DNA of 64,000 bases from CAZVBV01 sp964509975. Lineage in GTDB: Bacteria; Patescibacteriota; Gracilibacteria; UBA4473. A program made the translations under genes and the position numbers. Of the stretch, positions 34,640 through 43,992 are shown in pieces. The stretch is from positions 18,283 through 82,282 of the forward strand of contig CAZDZO010000003.1 of the NCBI GenBank assembly GCA_964509975.1, written 5' to 3'. Every line of letters begins with the position of its first letter. Within the stretch, counting starts at the first letter, position 1. Under the pieces are notes generated by a model. The model saw only the letters and a program-made list of their open reading frames with translations, had not been told where the DNA came from and did not search any database.

Positions 34640-34676
34640 AAAAAAAAAGAACCCGGGTTATGAATAACCCGGGTTC
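34640..34676 (-). terminator. rpsA terminator
   Basis: Perfect 12-bp stem GAACCCGGGTTA with TAACCCGGGTTC, 4-base loop, followed on the minus strand by about nine Ts. It lies 10 bases past the rpsA stop. Confidence 0.9.
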
Positions 34677-34685
34677 AAATTTAAT

Positions 34686-35741
34686 TTACACCTTCTTCAA
34701 CTCCAATCGGTGAGAATCAACATTGATTGATTCAATCACTCCGTGAAGTTCCTCTCCTTCTTTGAGCTTCAACTCAGTATGAGAACCAACACCAAAATCT
34801 TCTAAACTAAAGAGCCCTTGCACATCTGATGCAGCCTCAATAAAAATTCCTTGCGCATTCCATCGGAGTACTTTTCCGCTTACCTCTTGTCCTTCTTGAA
34901 ATCCTTTTACCTTATCTCTCCAAGGATCATCCGTAAGTCGTTTAATGGAGAGCGAGAGTTTGTCTCCATCAATTCCAATCACCATAACCTCAACCTTGTT
35001 CCCTTGCGAATAGTGCGCAGAAGGATCAGCGATGTGTCCCCAATCAAGTTCAGACAAGTGAACCAAACCTTCAACACCATCAAATGCCACAAAGATTCCA
35101 TATTTAAGAACCCCTGAAACCTCTCCCTTCACAACGTCTCCAACATTAAGTTCCTTAAGTGTTGATTTCATTTGTTCTTCGTGAGCCGCCTTTTCAGAAA
35201 TAATAATCTTTCCTCCTTCACGATCTACGTTAATAACACGAACCGCGAATTCTTTTCCGATATGTTCTTGCAATTTCTGCAAAATACGAGCGCTGTCAGC
35301 ACCGTTTACCCGTGGGTAATTAAGAGGTGTCAATTGTGACACTGGCAAAAATGCTCGAAGTCCCTTGAAGTTGGCCATAAGACCTCCTTTATTTGCTTCA
35401 AAGATTTTCACCTTAACTATACGTACCTCGTCCATAAGCGTACTAAGCTCAGACCAAGCCATATCTTGAGAAGCTCGTTTAAGTGAAAGCACCACCAACC
35501 CTTGTTCGTTTTCTGGGTTAATAATAGTCGCTTCAACCGTTGCGCCGATTTCCAAACTTTCGTCAGTAAGAAAACCACCCGCTTCTTTTTTGGTAATAAT
35601 ACCGGTTACTCCTCCTTCAAGCTCAAGCAAGATACGAGAAGTGTTGATGTCAATAACGACACCTTTTGCGCTGTCTCCAGCACGAAATAAAACAATACCC
35701 GCGTCTTTGCCTACGAGTAAATCATCCATAGAATGAGTCAT
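34686..35741 (-). CDS. rpsA: Small-subunit ribosomal protein S1 (four S1 domains)
   Basis: S1 binds mRNA and helps load it onto the 30S subunit. From the ATG at 35741 (MTHSMDDLLVG) it has 351 residues with four S1/OB repeats, fewer than the six of E. coli. The most canonical is repeat 3 (VGDVVKGEVSGVLKYGIFVAFDGVEGLVHLSELDWGHI, about residues 190-260). The upstream extension of the open frame (to 35828) is rejected. A strong terminator follows. Confidence 0.92.
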   Translation of the reverse strand: MTHSMDDLLVGKDAGIVLFRAGDSAKGVVIDINTSRILLELEGGVTGIITKKEAGGFLTDESLEIGATVEATIINPENEQGLVVLSLKRASQDMAWSELSTLMDEVRIVKVKIFEANKGGLMANFKGLRAFLPVSQLTPLNYPRVNGADSARILQKLQEHIGKEFAVRVINVDREGGKIIISEKAAHEEQMKSTLKELNVGDVVKGEVSGVLKYGIFVAFDGVEGLVHLSELDWGHIADPSAHYSQGNKVEVMVIGIDGDKLSLSIKRLTDDPWRDKVKGFQEGQEVSGKVLRWNAQGIFIEAASDVQGLFSLEDFGVGSHTELKLKEGEELHGVIESINVDSHRLELKKV

Positions 35742-36157
35742 TTTGAATGTGGGACGCGATTTAAAAAGTTTTTTACAACCCCAGGATTCAGTCTTCGTCG
35801 CGTCAATTTTTCGAAGAAAAAACCACAAGAGCGCAGAGATATTAGGAGCGGGTGAACTTTTGTCAACTTATTCAATCCTGTCATCCCGGAATTCTGAAAG
35901 AATATCCGGGACCCAGCTATAAACAACACTCTTATCTAAAATTTCACAGTAATCTTTTCTTCGTGGCTAGATCCCGGATATCCCTCCGGCCATCGGCTCT
36001 GAGGAAAGCAAGGAATGCTCAGGCTCGAAGAGGATTCCGGGAAGACAATACAAGATCGTATTTGAAAATCGGCAATCGGAAATTGAAAATTCTTTATTGA
36101 CAAATTTCTCTTTTTTCCCGATAACCAAATCCCAATTTCCAAAAAAAATTGACCCCT
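35742..36157. other. Gene-free stretch with nested inverted repeats
   Basis: The 416 bases between rpsA and dnaB hold no gene. CCCGGAATTC (35885-35894) pairs partly with GGATTCCGGG (36032-36041), and ATATCCGGGA (35902-35911) pairs with TCCCGGATAT (35972-35981), giving one long imperfect hairpin. Another TTGACA is at 36097-36102, a possible -35 for dnaB. Confidence 0.5.
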
Positions 36158-37534
36158 ATGGCAAATACAAAATCTTCTGATATTGATCTTAATATTTCAA
36201 AAAAGCTTGTTCCTACTGCACCAGAAGCAGAACGTTCCGTGCTAGGATGTCTTCTTTTGGATAAAGACTCCATTTTAAAAATCGCCGATTTTATCGAACC
36301 ATCCGATTTTTATCATGATCATCATCGATTTATTTATGAAGCAGTGTTATCTCTTTTTCACAAATCAGAACCGATTGATCTTGTGACATTAGCGACAAAA
36401 CTCCAAGCCAAAGAAAAACTAGAACTCGTTGGTGGACCAGAATATTTGGCAGAACTTCAAAATGAAGTGCCGTTGGCAACACATATTTTCCAATACGCAC
36501 AGATCGTAAAACACCGAGCAACACTGCGAAAATTGATTCAAGCTGGAAATGAAATCACTGCACTGGGATACGATGCAGACAAATCTGTACAAGAGCTTCT
36601 TGAAGCCGCTGAAAAACGCGTTTTCTCAATCTCTCAGACATTTCTCAAGAATCGATTTATTCCGATCAAAGAAATCCTCACGGCCAGTTATGAACGGTTT
36701 TGTGAAATTAATGAAAACCCAGAATTGGCGAATAAGAACCGAATTTCAACCTCCTTCACAGGACTTGATAGTAAACTTAATGGTGGATTTAACTCTTCGG
36801 ATCTCGTCATCGTAGCCGCTCGTCCATCAATGGGAAAAACCGCCCTCGCACTCGCTATGGGAATGCGTGCGGCTATCGATCAAAAGAAAAAAATTGGAAT
36901 TATTTCTCTCGAGATGTCCAAAGAACAGCTCGTGGAACGAATGCTCTGCTCTCAGTTGGAAGTTGATTCCTGGAAGTTACACAAAGGAAAACTCGAAGAC
37001 TCTGATTTTGAACGTATGGGTCCAGTCATGGATCAATTATCAAATGCATCCATCTTCATCGATGATTCTATGGGAAACTCCATCGTGGAACTCCGAGCAA
37101 AAGCTCGACGACTTCAGATGGAGCACGGTCTCGACCTTCTCATGGTCGATTATTTGCAACTCATGAGTGGCGCAAATCCAATGAACCGAGTGCAAGAAAT
37201 TTCAGAGATTTCACGAAGTCTCAAAGAGCTTGCTCGCGAACTTCACATCCCAGTCGTGGCACTTTCTCAGCTTTCACGAAGTGTGGAAGGACGTCCAGAT
37301 AAACGACCTGTGTTGTCTGACCTCAGGGACTCAGGATCGATTGAGCAAGATGCCGATGTGGTGATGATGCTTTACCGAGATGATTATTATAATGAAGATT
37401 CTGAAGTTCCGAACGAACTCGAAGTGAACGTCATTAAACACCGTAACGGAGCCATCGGACGAGTACACCTCTTCTTTGATCGACAAAAAATGAAATTCTC
37501 TGATCTGGAGAAACACCAACAGGCAGGATTTTAG
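36158..37534 (+). CDS. dnaB: Replicative DNA helicase DnaB
   Basis: The hexameric 5'-3' helicase of the replication fork, 458 residues from the ATG at 36158 (MANTKSSDID). The N-terminal domain has PTAPEAERSVLGCLLLD and GGPEYLAELQNEVP. The RecA-like C-terminal domain shows Walker A VAARPSMGKTALAL, IGIISLEMSKEQLVERML, Walker B LLMVDYLQLMSG, PVVALSQLSRSVEGR and DLRDSGSIEQDADVVMMLYRDDYY. No intein interrupts it. Confidence 0.96.
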   Translation: MANTKSSDIDLNISKKLVPTAPEAERSVLGCLLLDKDSILKIADFIEPSDFYHDHHRFIYEAVLSLFHKSEPIDLVTLATKLQAKEKLELVGGPEYLAELQNEVPLATHIFQYAQIVKHRATLRKLIQAGNEITALGYDADKSVQELLEAAEKRVFSISQTFLKNRFIPIKEILTASYERFCEINENPELANKNRISTSFTGLDSKLNGGFNSSDLVIVAARPSMGKTALALAMGMRAAIDQKKKIGIISLEMSKEQLVERMLCSQLEVDSWKLHKGKLEDSDFERMGPVMDQLSNASIFIDDSMGNSIVELRAKARRLQMEHGLDLLMVDYLQLMSGANPMNRVQEISEISRSLKELARELHIPVVALSQLSRSVEGRPDKRPVLSDLRDSGSIEQDADVVMMLYRDDYYNEDSEVPNELEVNVIKHRNGAIGRVHLFFDRQKMKFSDLEKHQQAGF

Positions 37535-37579
37535 AGGATAGTTAAAGAGTCAAAAGGTTGAAAAGTTCAAGAGCAATGA

Positions 37580-37600
37580 TTGAACACATTTTTTGTTCAA
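37580..37600 (+). repeat. 21-bp dispersed motif, copy 5 (intergenic)
   Basis: TTGAACA, spacer CATTTTT, TGTTCAA, in the 296-base gap between dnaB and the LemA gene. The same gap holds a GGTTCAGG/CCTGAACC hairpin (37691-37713) and no gene. Confidence 0.85.
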
Positions 37601-37830
37601 TCGTCCACACGTTTTGTCATTCCGATTTCTCGATCGAAGCCGAAGGCAGACTCTACAAAGAGACCCCCTTCTTTTATTATTCTCTTCGCCGGTTCAGGGC
37701 TCTGTCCTGAACCTTCTGTTTGAAACCACATCTCCTTTATACTAAAAACTGAAACATTAGAAGCAAGACACAGCATTGCTCCTGCTTTAATCCCCTTGTT
37801 AAAATATATCCAAACAAAATACTTCTCAAT

Positions 37831-38415
37831 TTAGAACTCCACCGTTGGAATCTCCTCAGCTCCTTTTTCCATTTCGAAGAGATGTGCTTTTTCGAACCCG
37901 AACATTCCTGCAAAAAGATTCGATGGAAATTGTCGAATCGTGATGTTGTAAGATTTTACTTCATCGTTGTATCTCATTCGTTCTGTTGAGATTCGATTCT
38001 CTGTTCCTGATAACTCTGTCATAAGCGCAATGAAATTCGTATTCGCCTTCAAGTCTGGATAGGCTTCTCTTATCATAAGAAGCTTACTAAGTGCTTGTGT
38101 AAGCCCTGTCTGTGCATTTTGATATTGTGCAAATTGTTCCGCATTATGAACATCAACTTTCATTTGCCCAACACTCGCTCGTGCTTCCGTTATCGCCATG
38201 TAGGTATCTTTTTCGTGTGCGGCATATCCTTTCACAGTACTTACAAGATTTGGTATAAGATCGAAACGTCGTTGATATTGATTTTCTACTTGGCTCCACG
38301 CCGTTTGTACGATTTCATCTTTGGTAACAAAGGTATTGTATTTTCCTTTCACCATTAAATATCCTCCTACAAGAATAACGGCCACGATAATCCAGATAAT
38401 TGTTTTCTTTTTCAT
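37831..38415 (-). CDS. LemA family protein
   Basis: A 194-residue membrane-anchored protein with one N-terminal helix (KTIIWIIVAVILVGGYLMV) and a helical extracytoplasmic domain. The signature is YNTFVTKDEIVQTAWSQVENQYQRRFDLIPNLVSTVKGYAAHEKDTYMAITEARA, and later RYNDEVKSYNITIRQFPSNLFAGMFGF. Function is not well established. It lies 53 bases downstream of the TPM-domain gene; this pairing recurs in many bacteria and suggests a joint envelope role. Confidence 0.92.
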   Translation of the reverse strand: MKKKTIIWIIVAVILVGGYLMVKGKYNTFVTKDEIVQTAWSQVENQYQRRFDLIPNLVSTVKGYAAHEKDTYMAITEARASVGQMKVDVHNAEQFAQYQNAQTGLTQALSKLLMIREAYPDLKANTNFIALMTELSGTENRISTERMRYNDEVKSYNITIRQFPSNLFAGMFGFEKAHLFEMEKGAEEIPTVEF

Positions 38416-38468
38416 GATTGAAAATTAAAAAAATACGAACACAAGAATTCTATCTCAAAAAAAAGAAA

Positions 38469-39593
38469 TTACCAACTTCCTCCACCACCACCTCCACCAA
38501 AGCCACCACCACCAAATCCTCCTCCAGAAGATCCGCCTCCCCAACCGCCAGAAGATCCACTTCCTGAAGAGCTCCCTATCGTAAAGCTTGCTTTAGGGAG
38601 CCAATCTTTTGAAGTAAAAAGTCCCCAAAAAGACAATCCTCCAAACACAATCCCAACAATAATGGCTGCTAATACAACTGCAATACTTACGATAATTCCT
38701 CCACAAAAAAGGGTAATAACTCCCGCTATGATAATGGCTCTCTTTTTCTTTTGTGTTTTCTTCTTTTGCACCCACGGTCGAGTAGCCGCAATAATTCCAA
38801 ACCAAAACGGAATAAAAAAGAAAACGACTATGAGATTTAACGCTCCCAAAACTATAAAACTCCCCAAAAACAAAACAATTACTCCTAGGTTCTTCGAAAA
38901 TGTGAGAAATCGCTTTTTGAAAGATTTTTTAGATTTACTCTTTGTAATTTTATGATGCTTAGGAAAATGTTTCTTCTCCCATTTTCGGGTTCTCCAAATA
39001 ACAAGAATAGGAAGTCCAAGAAAGAAAAGTAGAAATATGGGAATCACGATAAACCCTGGCGCTGAAGAAGTTGATTCCCCACTACCTCTGTTGTACTGTG
39101 AAATAATCGATTCATCTTGTCGCAAGAATCCATCAATATCAGTCAGTGCTGCCGCAATTCCTGAAGCATAATCCCCTTTCCGGAAATACACGGGAAAATT
39201 AGCATCTCCAATCTGCTTCACTCTAATGTCAGGAAGAATTCCTTCTACTCCATACCCAGTTGCAATGAAGAATTCTCTATCCTCAACCGAAATAACCATC
39301 ATAAGTCCATTATCCTTGTCTGATTTTCCCACACCCCATTCGTGCCCAACCTCTGTTGCATATTGAGCGATATCTACTCCCTCAAGAGAGGAAATTATAA
39401 GTACGGCAATTTCTGCCGTTGTGGCGTCTTCTGTCGCTTGAATTTGTGCCTCAATCTGCGCTTCTTCTTGGTCAGAGAGGACGGAAGCCAGATCCGTCAC
39501 GAATCCATCGTGCTGAGGGATCTCAGCAGCGGAAGCAGTGTTTAAGAAAAAAAGACTGAGGAATCCGAAGGAAAATACTTTGAAGATATTCAT
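38469..39593 (-). CDS. TPM-domain (YgcG-like) membrane protein
   Basis: A 374-residue protein with a signal peptide from the ATG at 39593 (MNIFKVFSFGFLSLFFLNTASAA) and a TPM domain (about residues 30-160: GFVTDLASVLSDQEEAQIEAQI, GHEWGVGKSDKDNGLMMVISVEDREFFIATGYGVEGILPD). Transmembrane helices follow at about residues 180-200, 230-280 and 295-330. A Gly/Ser-rich C-terminal tail ends in GGGGGSW, typical of the family. It is first in an operon with LemA. Confidence 0.88.
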   Translation of the reverse strand: MNIFKVFSFGFLSLFFLNTASAAEIPQHDGFVTDLASVLSDQEEAQIEAQIQATEDATTAEIAVLIISSLEGVDIAQYATEVGHEWGVGKSDKDNGLMMVISVEDREFFIATGYGVEGILPDIRVKQIGDANFPVYFRKGDYASGIAAALTDIDGFLRQDESIISQYNRGSGESTSSAPGFIVIPIFLLFFLGLPILVIWRTRKWEKKHFPKHHKITKSKSKKSFKKRFLTFSKNLGVIVLFLGSFIVLGALNLIVVFFFIPFWFGIIAATRPWVQKKKTQKKKRAIIIAGVITLFCGGIIVSIAVVLAAIIVGIVFGGLSFWGLFTSKDWLPKASFTIGSSSGSGSSGGWGGGSSGGGFGGGGFGGGGGGGSW

Positions 39594-39652
39594 TGAGAGA
39601 ATTATACTGGAGAATGATAAAAGACTAAAACATTCATAATAAACTTGCCTTA

Positions 39653-40036
39653 ATGATCTCAAAACTTCTCTCAATACCGATTCTTCTCTCTCTACTTATA
39701 GTTGGTTGTGCCCAACCTGTTTCAGTAACCGAAGAAGGAACCTGTGAAACAATTGTAAAAAATATGGGGGATTCTGTCGATTCCAATTTGGATACACATA
39801 ATTTTGCTGCAAAAATAGGAATGTATGTCGAAGGGCTGAATAAACGAGATCTTCCAAAAACATCCGGAGAAAATTCTAAAAAGTGCGCGAAAGCACAAGC
39901 GATACAATGTCTTTTAGAATCCTACAATGGGATTGATTTAGTTCGGATAACACCCAGTTGTCATGGAGTAAGTTATCGAGTAAAAGAAGATCAAACTTGG
40001 GGGAATATTTTTGTTAATAACAAAGGGGAGGGGTGA
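39653..40036 (+). CDS. Small lipoprotein, unknown
   Basis: A 127-residue protein with a lipoprotein signal (MISKLLSIPILLSLLIVGC) and four more cysteines in the mature part (CETIVKN, KCAKAQAIQCLLES, SCHGVSYR). It diverges from the TPM gene with a 59-base gap and therefore probably shares a regulatory region with it. No family is recognised. Confidence 0.6.
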   Translation: MISKLLSIPILLSLLIVGCAQPVSVTEEGTCETIVKNMGDSVDSNLDTHNFAAKIGMYVEGLNKRDLPKTSGENSKKCAKAQAIQCLLESYNGIDLVRITPSCHGVSYRVKEDQTWGNIFVNNKGEG

Positions 40037-40094
40037 TACTCCGCACTTCGTGCTTCGTATCCCTTCCCCGCTCTGCGGGGTCAGTAATTGTATT

Positions 40095-40128
40095 TCTCCC
40101 CCTGTTAAGGGGGAGATAGAGGGGGTTT
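40095..40128. repeat. CTCCCCC-TGTTAAG-GGGGAG hairpin repeat
   Basis: TCTCCCCC, TGTTAA, GGGGGAGATAGAGGGGG. A near-identical copy is at 44754-44787, and related copies occur inside genes at 50324, 59614 and 63617. Confidence 0.6.
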
Positions 40129-40138
40129 AGTTGAAATT

Positions 40139-40154
40139 ACGCGGAGGGATTCTC
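40139..40154 (-). repeat. Duplicated tRNA-Arg 3' end
   Basis: ACGCGGAGGGATTC repeats the 3' end of tRNA-Arg (40310-40323) 171 bases away. The intervening stretch ends with the tRNA terminator and contains tRNA-like D- and T-loop wording but no foldable tRNA. Confidence 0.65.
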
Positions 40155-40265
40155 GCCCCTTCACTCCGCAAAGCGGAGCTCGGTAGAGCCTCCAGCACGA
40201 AATCAAAGATTTCGGCTTACGGTCGAACCCTATTTGGGGTTCAAATCCCAACCATATAATTTTAA

Positions 40266-40291
40266 AATAAAAAGCCACCCAAAGGGTGGTT
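40266..40291 (-). terminator. tRNA-Arg terminator
   Basis: Minus-strand CCACCC, TTT, GGGTGG, followed by CTTTTTATTTT. It lies 13 bases past the CCA end. Confidence 0.75.
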
Positions 40292-40303
40292 TTTTGTTTT
40301 AAA

Positions 40304-40380
40304 TGGTACACGCGGAGGGATTCGAACCCCCGACACCCGGTTCCGAAGACCGGTGCTCTATCCAGCTGAGCTACGCGTGC
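40304..40380 (-). tRNA. tRNA-Arg (anticodon TCG), CCA encoded
   Basis: The minus strand folds as acceptor GCACGCG/CGCGTGT, D arm GCTC...GAGC, anticodon stem CCGGT/ACCGG with loop CTTCGGA (anticodon TCG), T loop TTCGAAT, then ACCA. It reads CGA, the most visible Arg codon in the neighbouring genes. Confidence 0.95.
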
Positions 40381-40558
40381 TCGTCGTCGCTGGGCTGCAG
40401 AAACTTCATTTTAACTTCGTTAAAATTCCTTAACCTTGCCCGCTCCTCCTCTCCCCATAAAATCTACGATTTTTCGGGGGCCCCGAAGAAAACTTTTCGA
40501 CTTATTCAGAAAGAACGAACGGATTGTAATCATAACCCGTTTTTGTTCAAGTTTTCAG

Positions 40559-40587
40559 TTGAGTTTTTACCTATTTTGTGCTATAAT
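40559..40587 (+). promoter_or_regulatory. Promoter of the M23/SLH gene
   Basis: TTGAGT (40559-40564), 17 bases, TATAAT (40582-40587). The start codon at 40609 follows without a Shine-Dalgarno sequence. Confidence 0.7.
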
Positions 40588-40608
40588 AAAGGGATTTAGT
40601 TACTTTAT

Positions 40609-42597
40609 ATGAAAAAATTATTTCGGTTATTGGCGCTTCTTTTAACAGCTGGTCTTGCGATCGCAATTCTTACTCATCCAAAAGAAGTGGAAAAAGTATC
40701 ACGAAAAGCGGTTCGTGAAGCGAAAAAAATAAAGATTCCATTGTCATTATTTGATCACGGATTTCATAAGAAACCGATTCGAAAGAAACATTTCACATGG
40801 AAACGATTCTTTAAAGAAAATCCACTCGCGTACCTACTTATCGCTATTGGATTCATTTCAGTTCTCGGATCAGGAATGGTAAGTGATTATTCATTTCAAC
40901 TCCAAACCAGTTTAGTCGGACTTCCTGAAACACACTTCACTGGAACAGTTGCACCTATTGAAAAAGTACCAAATTGGGTAGCACTCTCAAACGCGGAAAG
41001 AGGAATGCGATACGAGCAATTACCACAATCTAAATTAATCCCGCTCCCTGAGTACAATACTGACACATTTCAAAAAGGAGTTAATTACCGAACCGCCAGT
41101 ACGGCTGAACGAAATGCCTACATCAGTTATCCCGTTCCAAATTTGGGAAACTATCAGTTAGATGGAACAGAAAACACCGGATCTCATACAGGAGTAGATA
41201 TCAAAGTTCCCGTTGGAACACCCGTCAGAACTATGGCAAGCGGGATTGTATACAAAACAGTAAATAAACGAACAGATTTCGGAAATCATATCGTAATTGC
41301 ACACGTTGATATTCCTGATCCTTCAAATCCAAATCAAAAAACAACACTCTTTTCTGGGTATGCACATCTTGATTCTATCAGTGTTCATGAAGGACAACGA
41401 GTGAATAAAGGGGATATTATTGGAAAATCTGGAGAGAGTGGAATGGCAACTGCACCCCATCTTCATTTCCAAGTGGATCGAGCGGATGCACCATTTAATT
41501 TGTACTGGCCCTTTATGTGGGCAGATGTAACGAATGCCGGACTCAATTCTTACTTTGATGCAGTCTATCAAGGTATCGGAAAAGAAAACGCGTTGAAATA
41601 CACGGTGCACCCAATGAATTTTGTCGCACAATTTAAAAACTATGTAGACACCAGTCTTGTGGCTTCTACGAATGATACTGTTGATGTTCAACTCCCAGAA
41701 CCAACTCCTGTAGAAAACATTAAACCAATTGTGACACCTCCTGTTTTCACTCCACCAGTAGTTGTTACGCCTCCTTCTCGACCAACGAGTAATAAAGAAA
41801 AAGTAGAATTTCAAACCGATCGAATCTTTATTCCGGGAGAAGAAAAAGTGGTCAAAATTCGTGTAGAAAACTTAGTGGCAACCGCTGGAATTGAAATTTC
41901 TTCAACCCTCGGACATCTTGCTGATGTGTATCCAAAGAAACTCATCGCCAGTGATTTCGATAATGGTGTTGCAGAAGTACGAGTTACAACCGATTCGGAA
42001 AGTACCTTTAAACTCATTGCAAATGGCGCTTTTGGAGAGATCCGATCTTCAAGTTTGCGTGCACAATTCTTCCTTGATGTCCCAGCAACACACAGTTCTA
42101 TGGAAGCGATTAAGTATTTGAAAAATGAAGGCATTGTAGATGGATACGACGACAATACATTCCGACCAAAGGGAAACCTTAATCGTGCAGAAGCGGTAAA
42201 GATCTTGCTCGAAGGAAATGGTATTGTTGTGGAAAATGTCAGTACAAATTTTAATGATGTTCCGCGAAAAGAATGGTTCTCCGGATATGTTGCAACCGCT
42301 GCCAAGCGCGGTATTGTAAAAGGATACGCTGATGGACAATTCAAACCTGCTAATAAAATTTCTCGTGCTGAATTCTTGAAAATCGCCATCCTCACCGCTG
42401 GACATAAAGTAAGTGAACACCTCGCGGTAAGTCCTTACCCCGATGTTCAAGGAGACACATGGTTTGCTCCCTATTTTGCCTTTTCAAAAACCTACGGTTT
42501 GATCGGAACTAAACGTGGTGGATACGTCGTTCCAAGTCAACCAATCACTCGTGCCGAAGCGGCTGAGGTGATGTACCGTTTGAGTAAGATTCGATAA
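40609..42597 (+). CDS. M23-family metallopeptidase with three C-terminal SLH domains
   Basis: A 662-residue exported protein. Hydrophobic segments lie at about residues 5-22 and 70-90. The M23 (LytM) domain at about residues 185-300 has the zinc motif GSHTGVDIKVPVGTPV and the HLH motif APHLHFQV. A Pro/Val-rich linker (about residues 370-395), a beta-rich domain, and three SLH repeats (about residues 480-662: MEAIKYLKNEGIVDGYDDNTFRPKGNLNRAEAVKILL and two more) follow. M23 enzymes cut peptidoglycan cross-links; SLH repeats bind wall polysaccharides. It is one of two SLH-bearing hydrolases here, with the CtpA-like protein at 16888. Confidence 0.92.
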   Translation: MKKLFRLLALLLTAGLAIAILTHPKEVEKVSRKAVREAKKIKIPLSLFDHGFHKKPIRKKHFTWKRFFKENPLAYLLIAIGFISVLGSGMVSDYSFQLQTSLVGLPETHFTGTVAPIEKVPNWVALSNAERGMRYEQLPQSKLIPLPEYNTDTFQKGVNYRTASTAERNAYISYPVPNLGNYQLDGTENTGSHTGVDIKVPVGTPVRTMASGIVYKTVNKRTDFGNHIVIAHVDIPDPSNPNQKTTLFSGYAHLDSISVHEGQRVNKGDIIGKSGESGMATAPHLHFQVDRADAPFNLYWPFMWADVTNAGLNSYFDAVYQGIGKENALKYTVHPMNFVAQFKNYVDTSLVASTNDTVDVQLPEPTPVENIKPIVTPPVFTPPVVVTPPSRPTSNKEKVEFQTDRIFIPGEEKVVKIRVENLVATAGIEISSTLGHLADVYPKKLIASDFDNGVAEVRVTTDSESTFKLIANGAFGEIRSSSLRAQFFLDVPATHSSMEAIKYLKNEGIVDGYDDNTFRPKGNLNRAEAVKILLEGNGIVVENVSTNFNDVPRKEWFSGYVATAAKRGIVKGYADGQFKPANKISRAEFLKIAILTAGHKVSEHLAVSPYPDVQGDTWFAPYFAFSKTYGLIGTKRGGYVVPSQPITRAEAAEVMYRLSKIR

Positions 42598-42924
42598 CCG
42601 TTTGAGATTTTGTCTTTCAGGAACTAATTTTTGCTATCCCCTGGGGTTTGGGGAGAAAACGTGTTTGAGCGTCAACGGGACTCGGCAACTGTTTGAATAC
42701 GCATGAGCGAGTTTTTTCTCCCCAAAACTTTTTGGTTCTTTTTAGTTATAAAAAGAACATTCCTTCCTATATCAAACTTCGATAAAAGAAGGGATTCCTC
42801 CGCAGAGCCCGTCCTCGAGAAACATGTCCTCGTGAAGACGGAGATCGAGGAATCGGAATGACAAGAGGGTATTATTTTTCTAAGAACACTTGACAAATCT
42901 TGTGTTTTGAGTAAAAACGGGTTG
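42598..42924. other. Gene-free stretch containing structured element copy 1
   Basis: These 327 bases hold copy 1 of the structured element (42633-42800), a tail of repeated GAGGAATCGG-type sequence and a TTGACA at 42889. I see no gene. Confidence 0.55.
42633..42800 (+). repeat. Structured dispersed element, copy 1
   Basis: TTTGGGGAGAAAAC pairs with GTTTTTTCTCCCCAAA across about 55 bases, followed by a second hairpin GTTCTTTTTA-GTTA-TAAAAAGAAC and a conserved tail ending AAAAGAAGGGATTCC. It is about 80% identical by eye to copies at 43829 and 51857. Confidence 0.75.
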
Positions 42925-43818
42925 ATGAAAAAGTTTGTTTTGTTTTTGTTGGTAAGTGTGTTGTGCATTTCCGCTTCATTTGCGCAAAGCTTTGAATTCG
43001 AAATGACGAGAACACCAGAAGTTCCTGGATTTTTCATGGTCCGAATTTTCCCAGGAGTAAACAACATTCCACTGCCTATCCAAAACATTTTTGTCGCAAA
43101 CTACAATGACAAAAACTCTGGAATGTATGAAGAACTTCTTCCTTTTTTGAGAGAATTTGGGGGCAAAGTCATTCCTTCTGATGAAGTTAAAAAATACGAA
43201 GAAAGTAAGAACAATCGCCTTATCTTTTTAGGAAAAGAAAAGAAAGGATTTGATCATTTTGCGGTACAAAAAGAAAATAAAATCTTAGAAGAGTTTGAAG
43301 CCTTTGCCGCTGAGAATCTCGAACCAACGTTATTGCAAGATGTGACGGCAGCTTTTGGAGGAAACGTGAAAGAAGTTTTTCCCGCAAAAATTGATTCTAT
43401 TGGATTTGAAGATGTTTTCTTTATTGGGAAATTTGAAAAGGAAATGAAAACTCGTATGGAAATCCAAGGAGTTTCCGCTGAAGGAGAAATCCGAGCTGTT
43501 GCTCCCCTCTTTTTTAATGATGAAGAATTTTCTCGAGGTGCTCTCGCGAAAGAACTTCCTGATATTTGGGAAGAAGTCTGGAGACAATCACAAGACGAAA
43601 AATCATCCTTTGGTTGGTTTAAGTCAATCAGTATAAATGATCTTTTTCCATTGATTTTACTTATCTTCGGACTGGCTATTATTGTGGTGACTGTGAGAAA
43701 ATTTGCCAAAAAAAATAAGAAACTCGAAGCAAAACTCAGTATTGATGAGAATGGTATTCCTTCGCACCAGAACTGGAAGGATGTTCCATTTGAAGTGGAA
43801 AAGAAAGACGAAAAATAG
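42925..43818 (+). CDS. Exported single-pass membrane protein between two structured elements, unknown
   Basis: A 297-residue protein from the ATG at 42925: signal peptide (MKKFVLFLLVSVLCISASFAQ), an extracytoplasmic domain of about 220 residues without cysteines, one transmembrane helix (about residues 236-254, LFPLILLIFGLAIIVVTV) and a short cytoplasmic tail ending HQNWKDVPFEVEKKDEK. The sequence of the tail is repeated downstream at 43991-44056. No family is recognised. Direct copies of a structured element flank the gene. Confidence 0.65.
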   Translation: MKKFVLFLLVSVLCISASFAQSFEFEMTRTPEVPGFFMVRIFPGVNNIPLPIQNIFVANYNDKNSGMYEELLPFLREFGGKVIPSDEVKKYEESKNNRLIFLGKEKKGFDHFAVQKENKILEEFEAFAAENLEPTLLQDVTAAFGGNVKEVFPAKIDSIGFEDVFFIGKFEKEMKTRMEIQGVSAEGEIRAVAPLFFNDEEFSRGALAKELPDIWEEVWRQSQDEKSSFGWFKSISINDLFPLILLIFGLAIIVVTVRKFAKKNKKLEAKLSIDENGIPSHQNWKDVPFEVEKKDEK

Positions 43819-43828
43819 AAACATTTTC

Positions 43829-43992
43829 GCTATCCAAACAGGGTTTGGGGAGAAACCGTGTCTGAGCGTCATTGGGACTCGGCAATATTTTAAGAGCGCA
43901 CGAGCGAGTTTTTTCTCCCCAAAACTTTTTGGTTCTTTTTAGTTATAAAAAGAACAGTCCTGCCGATATCCATCATCGATAAAAGAAGGGAT
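43829..43992 (+). repeat. Structured dispersed element, copy 2
   Basis: Same organisation as copy 1: TTTGGGGAGAAAC with TTTTTTCTCCCCAAA, then the GTTCTTTTTA hairpin. It begins 11 bases after the stop of the preceding gene. Confidence 0.75.

Noticed and set aside
40155..40255. A second tRNA upstream of tRNA-Arg (D-loop- and T-loop-like words)
   Set aside because: GAGCTCGGTAGAGC and GGGGTTCAAATCCC are present but no acceptor or anticodon stem can be formed around them.
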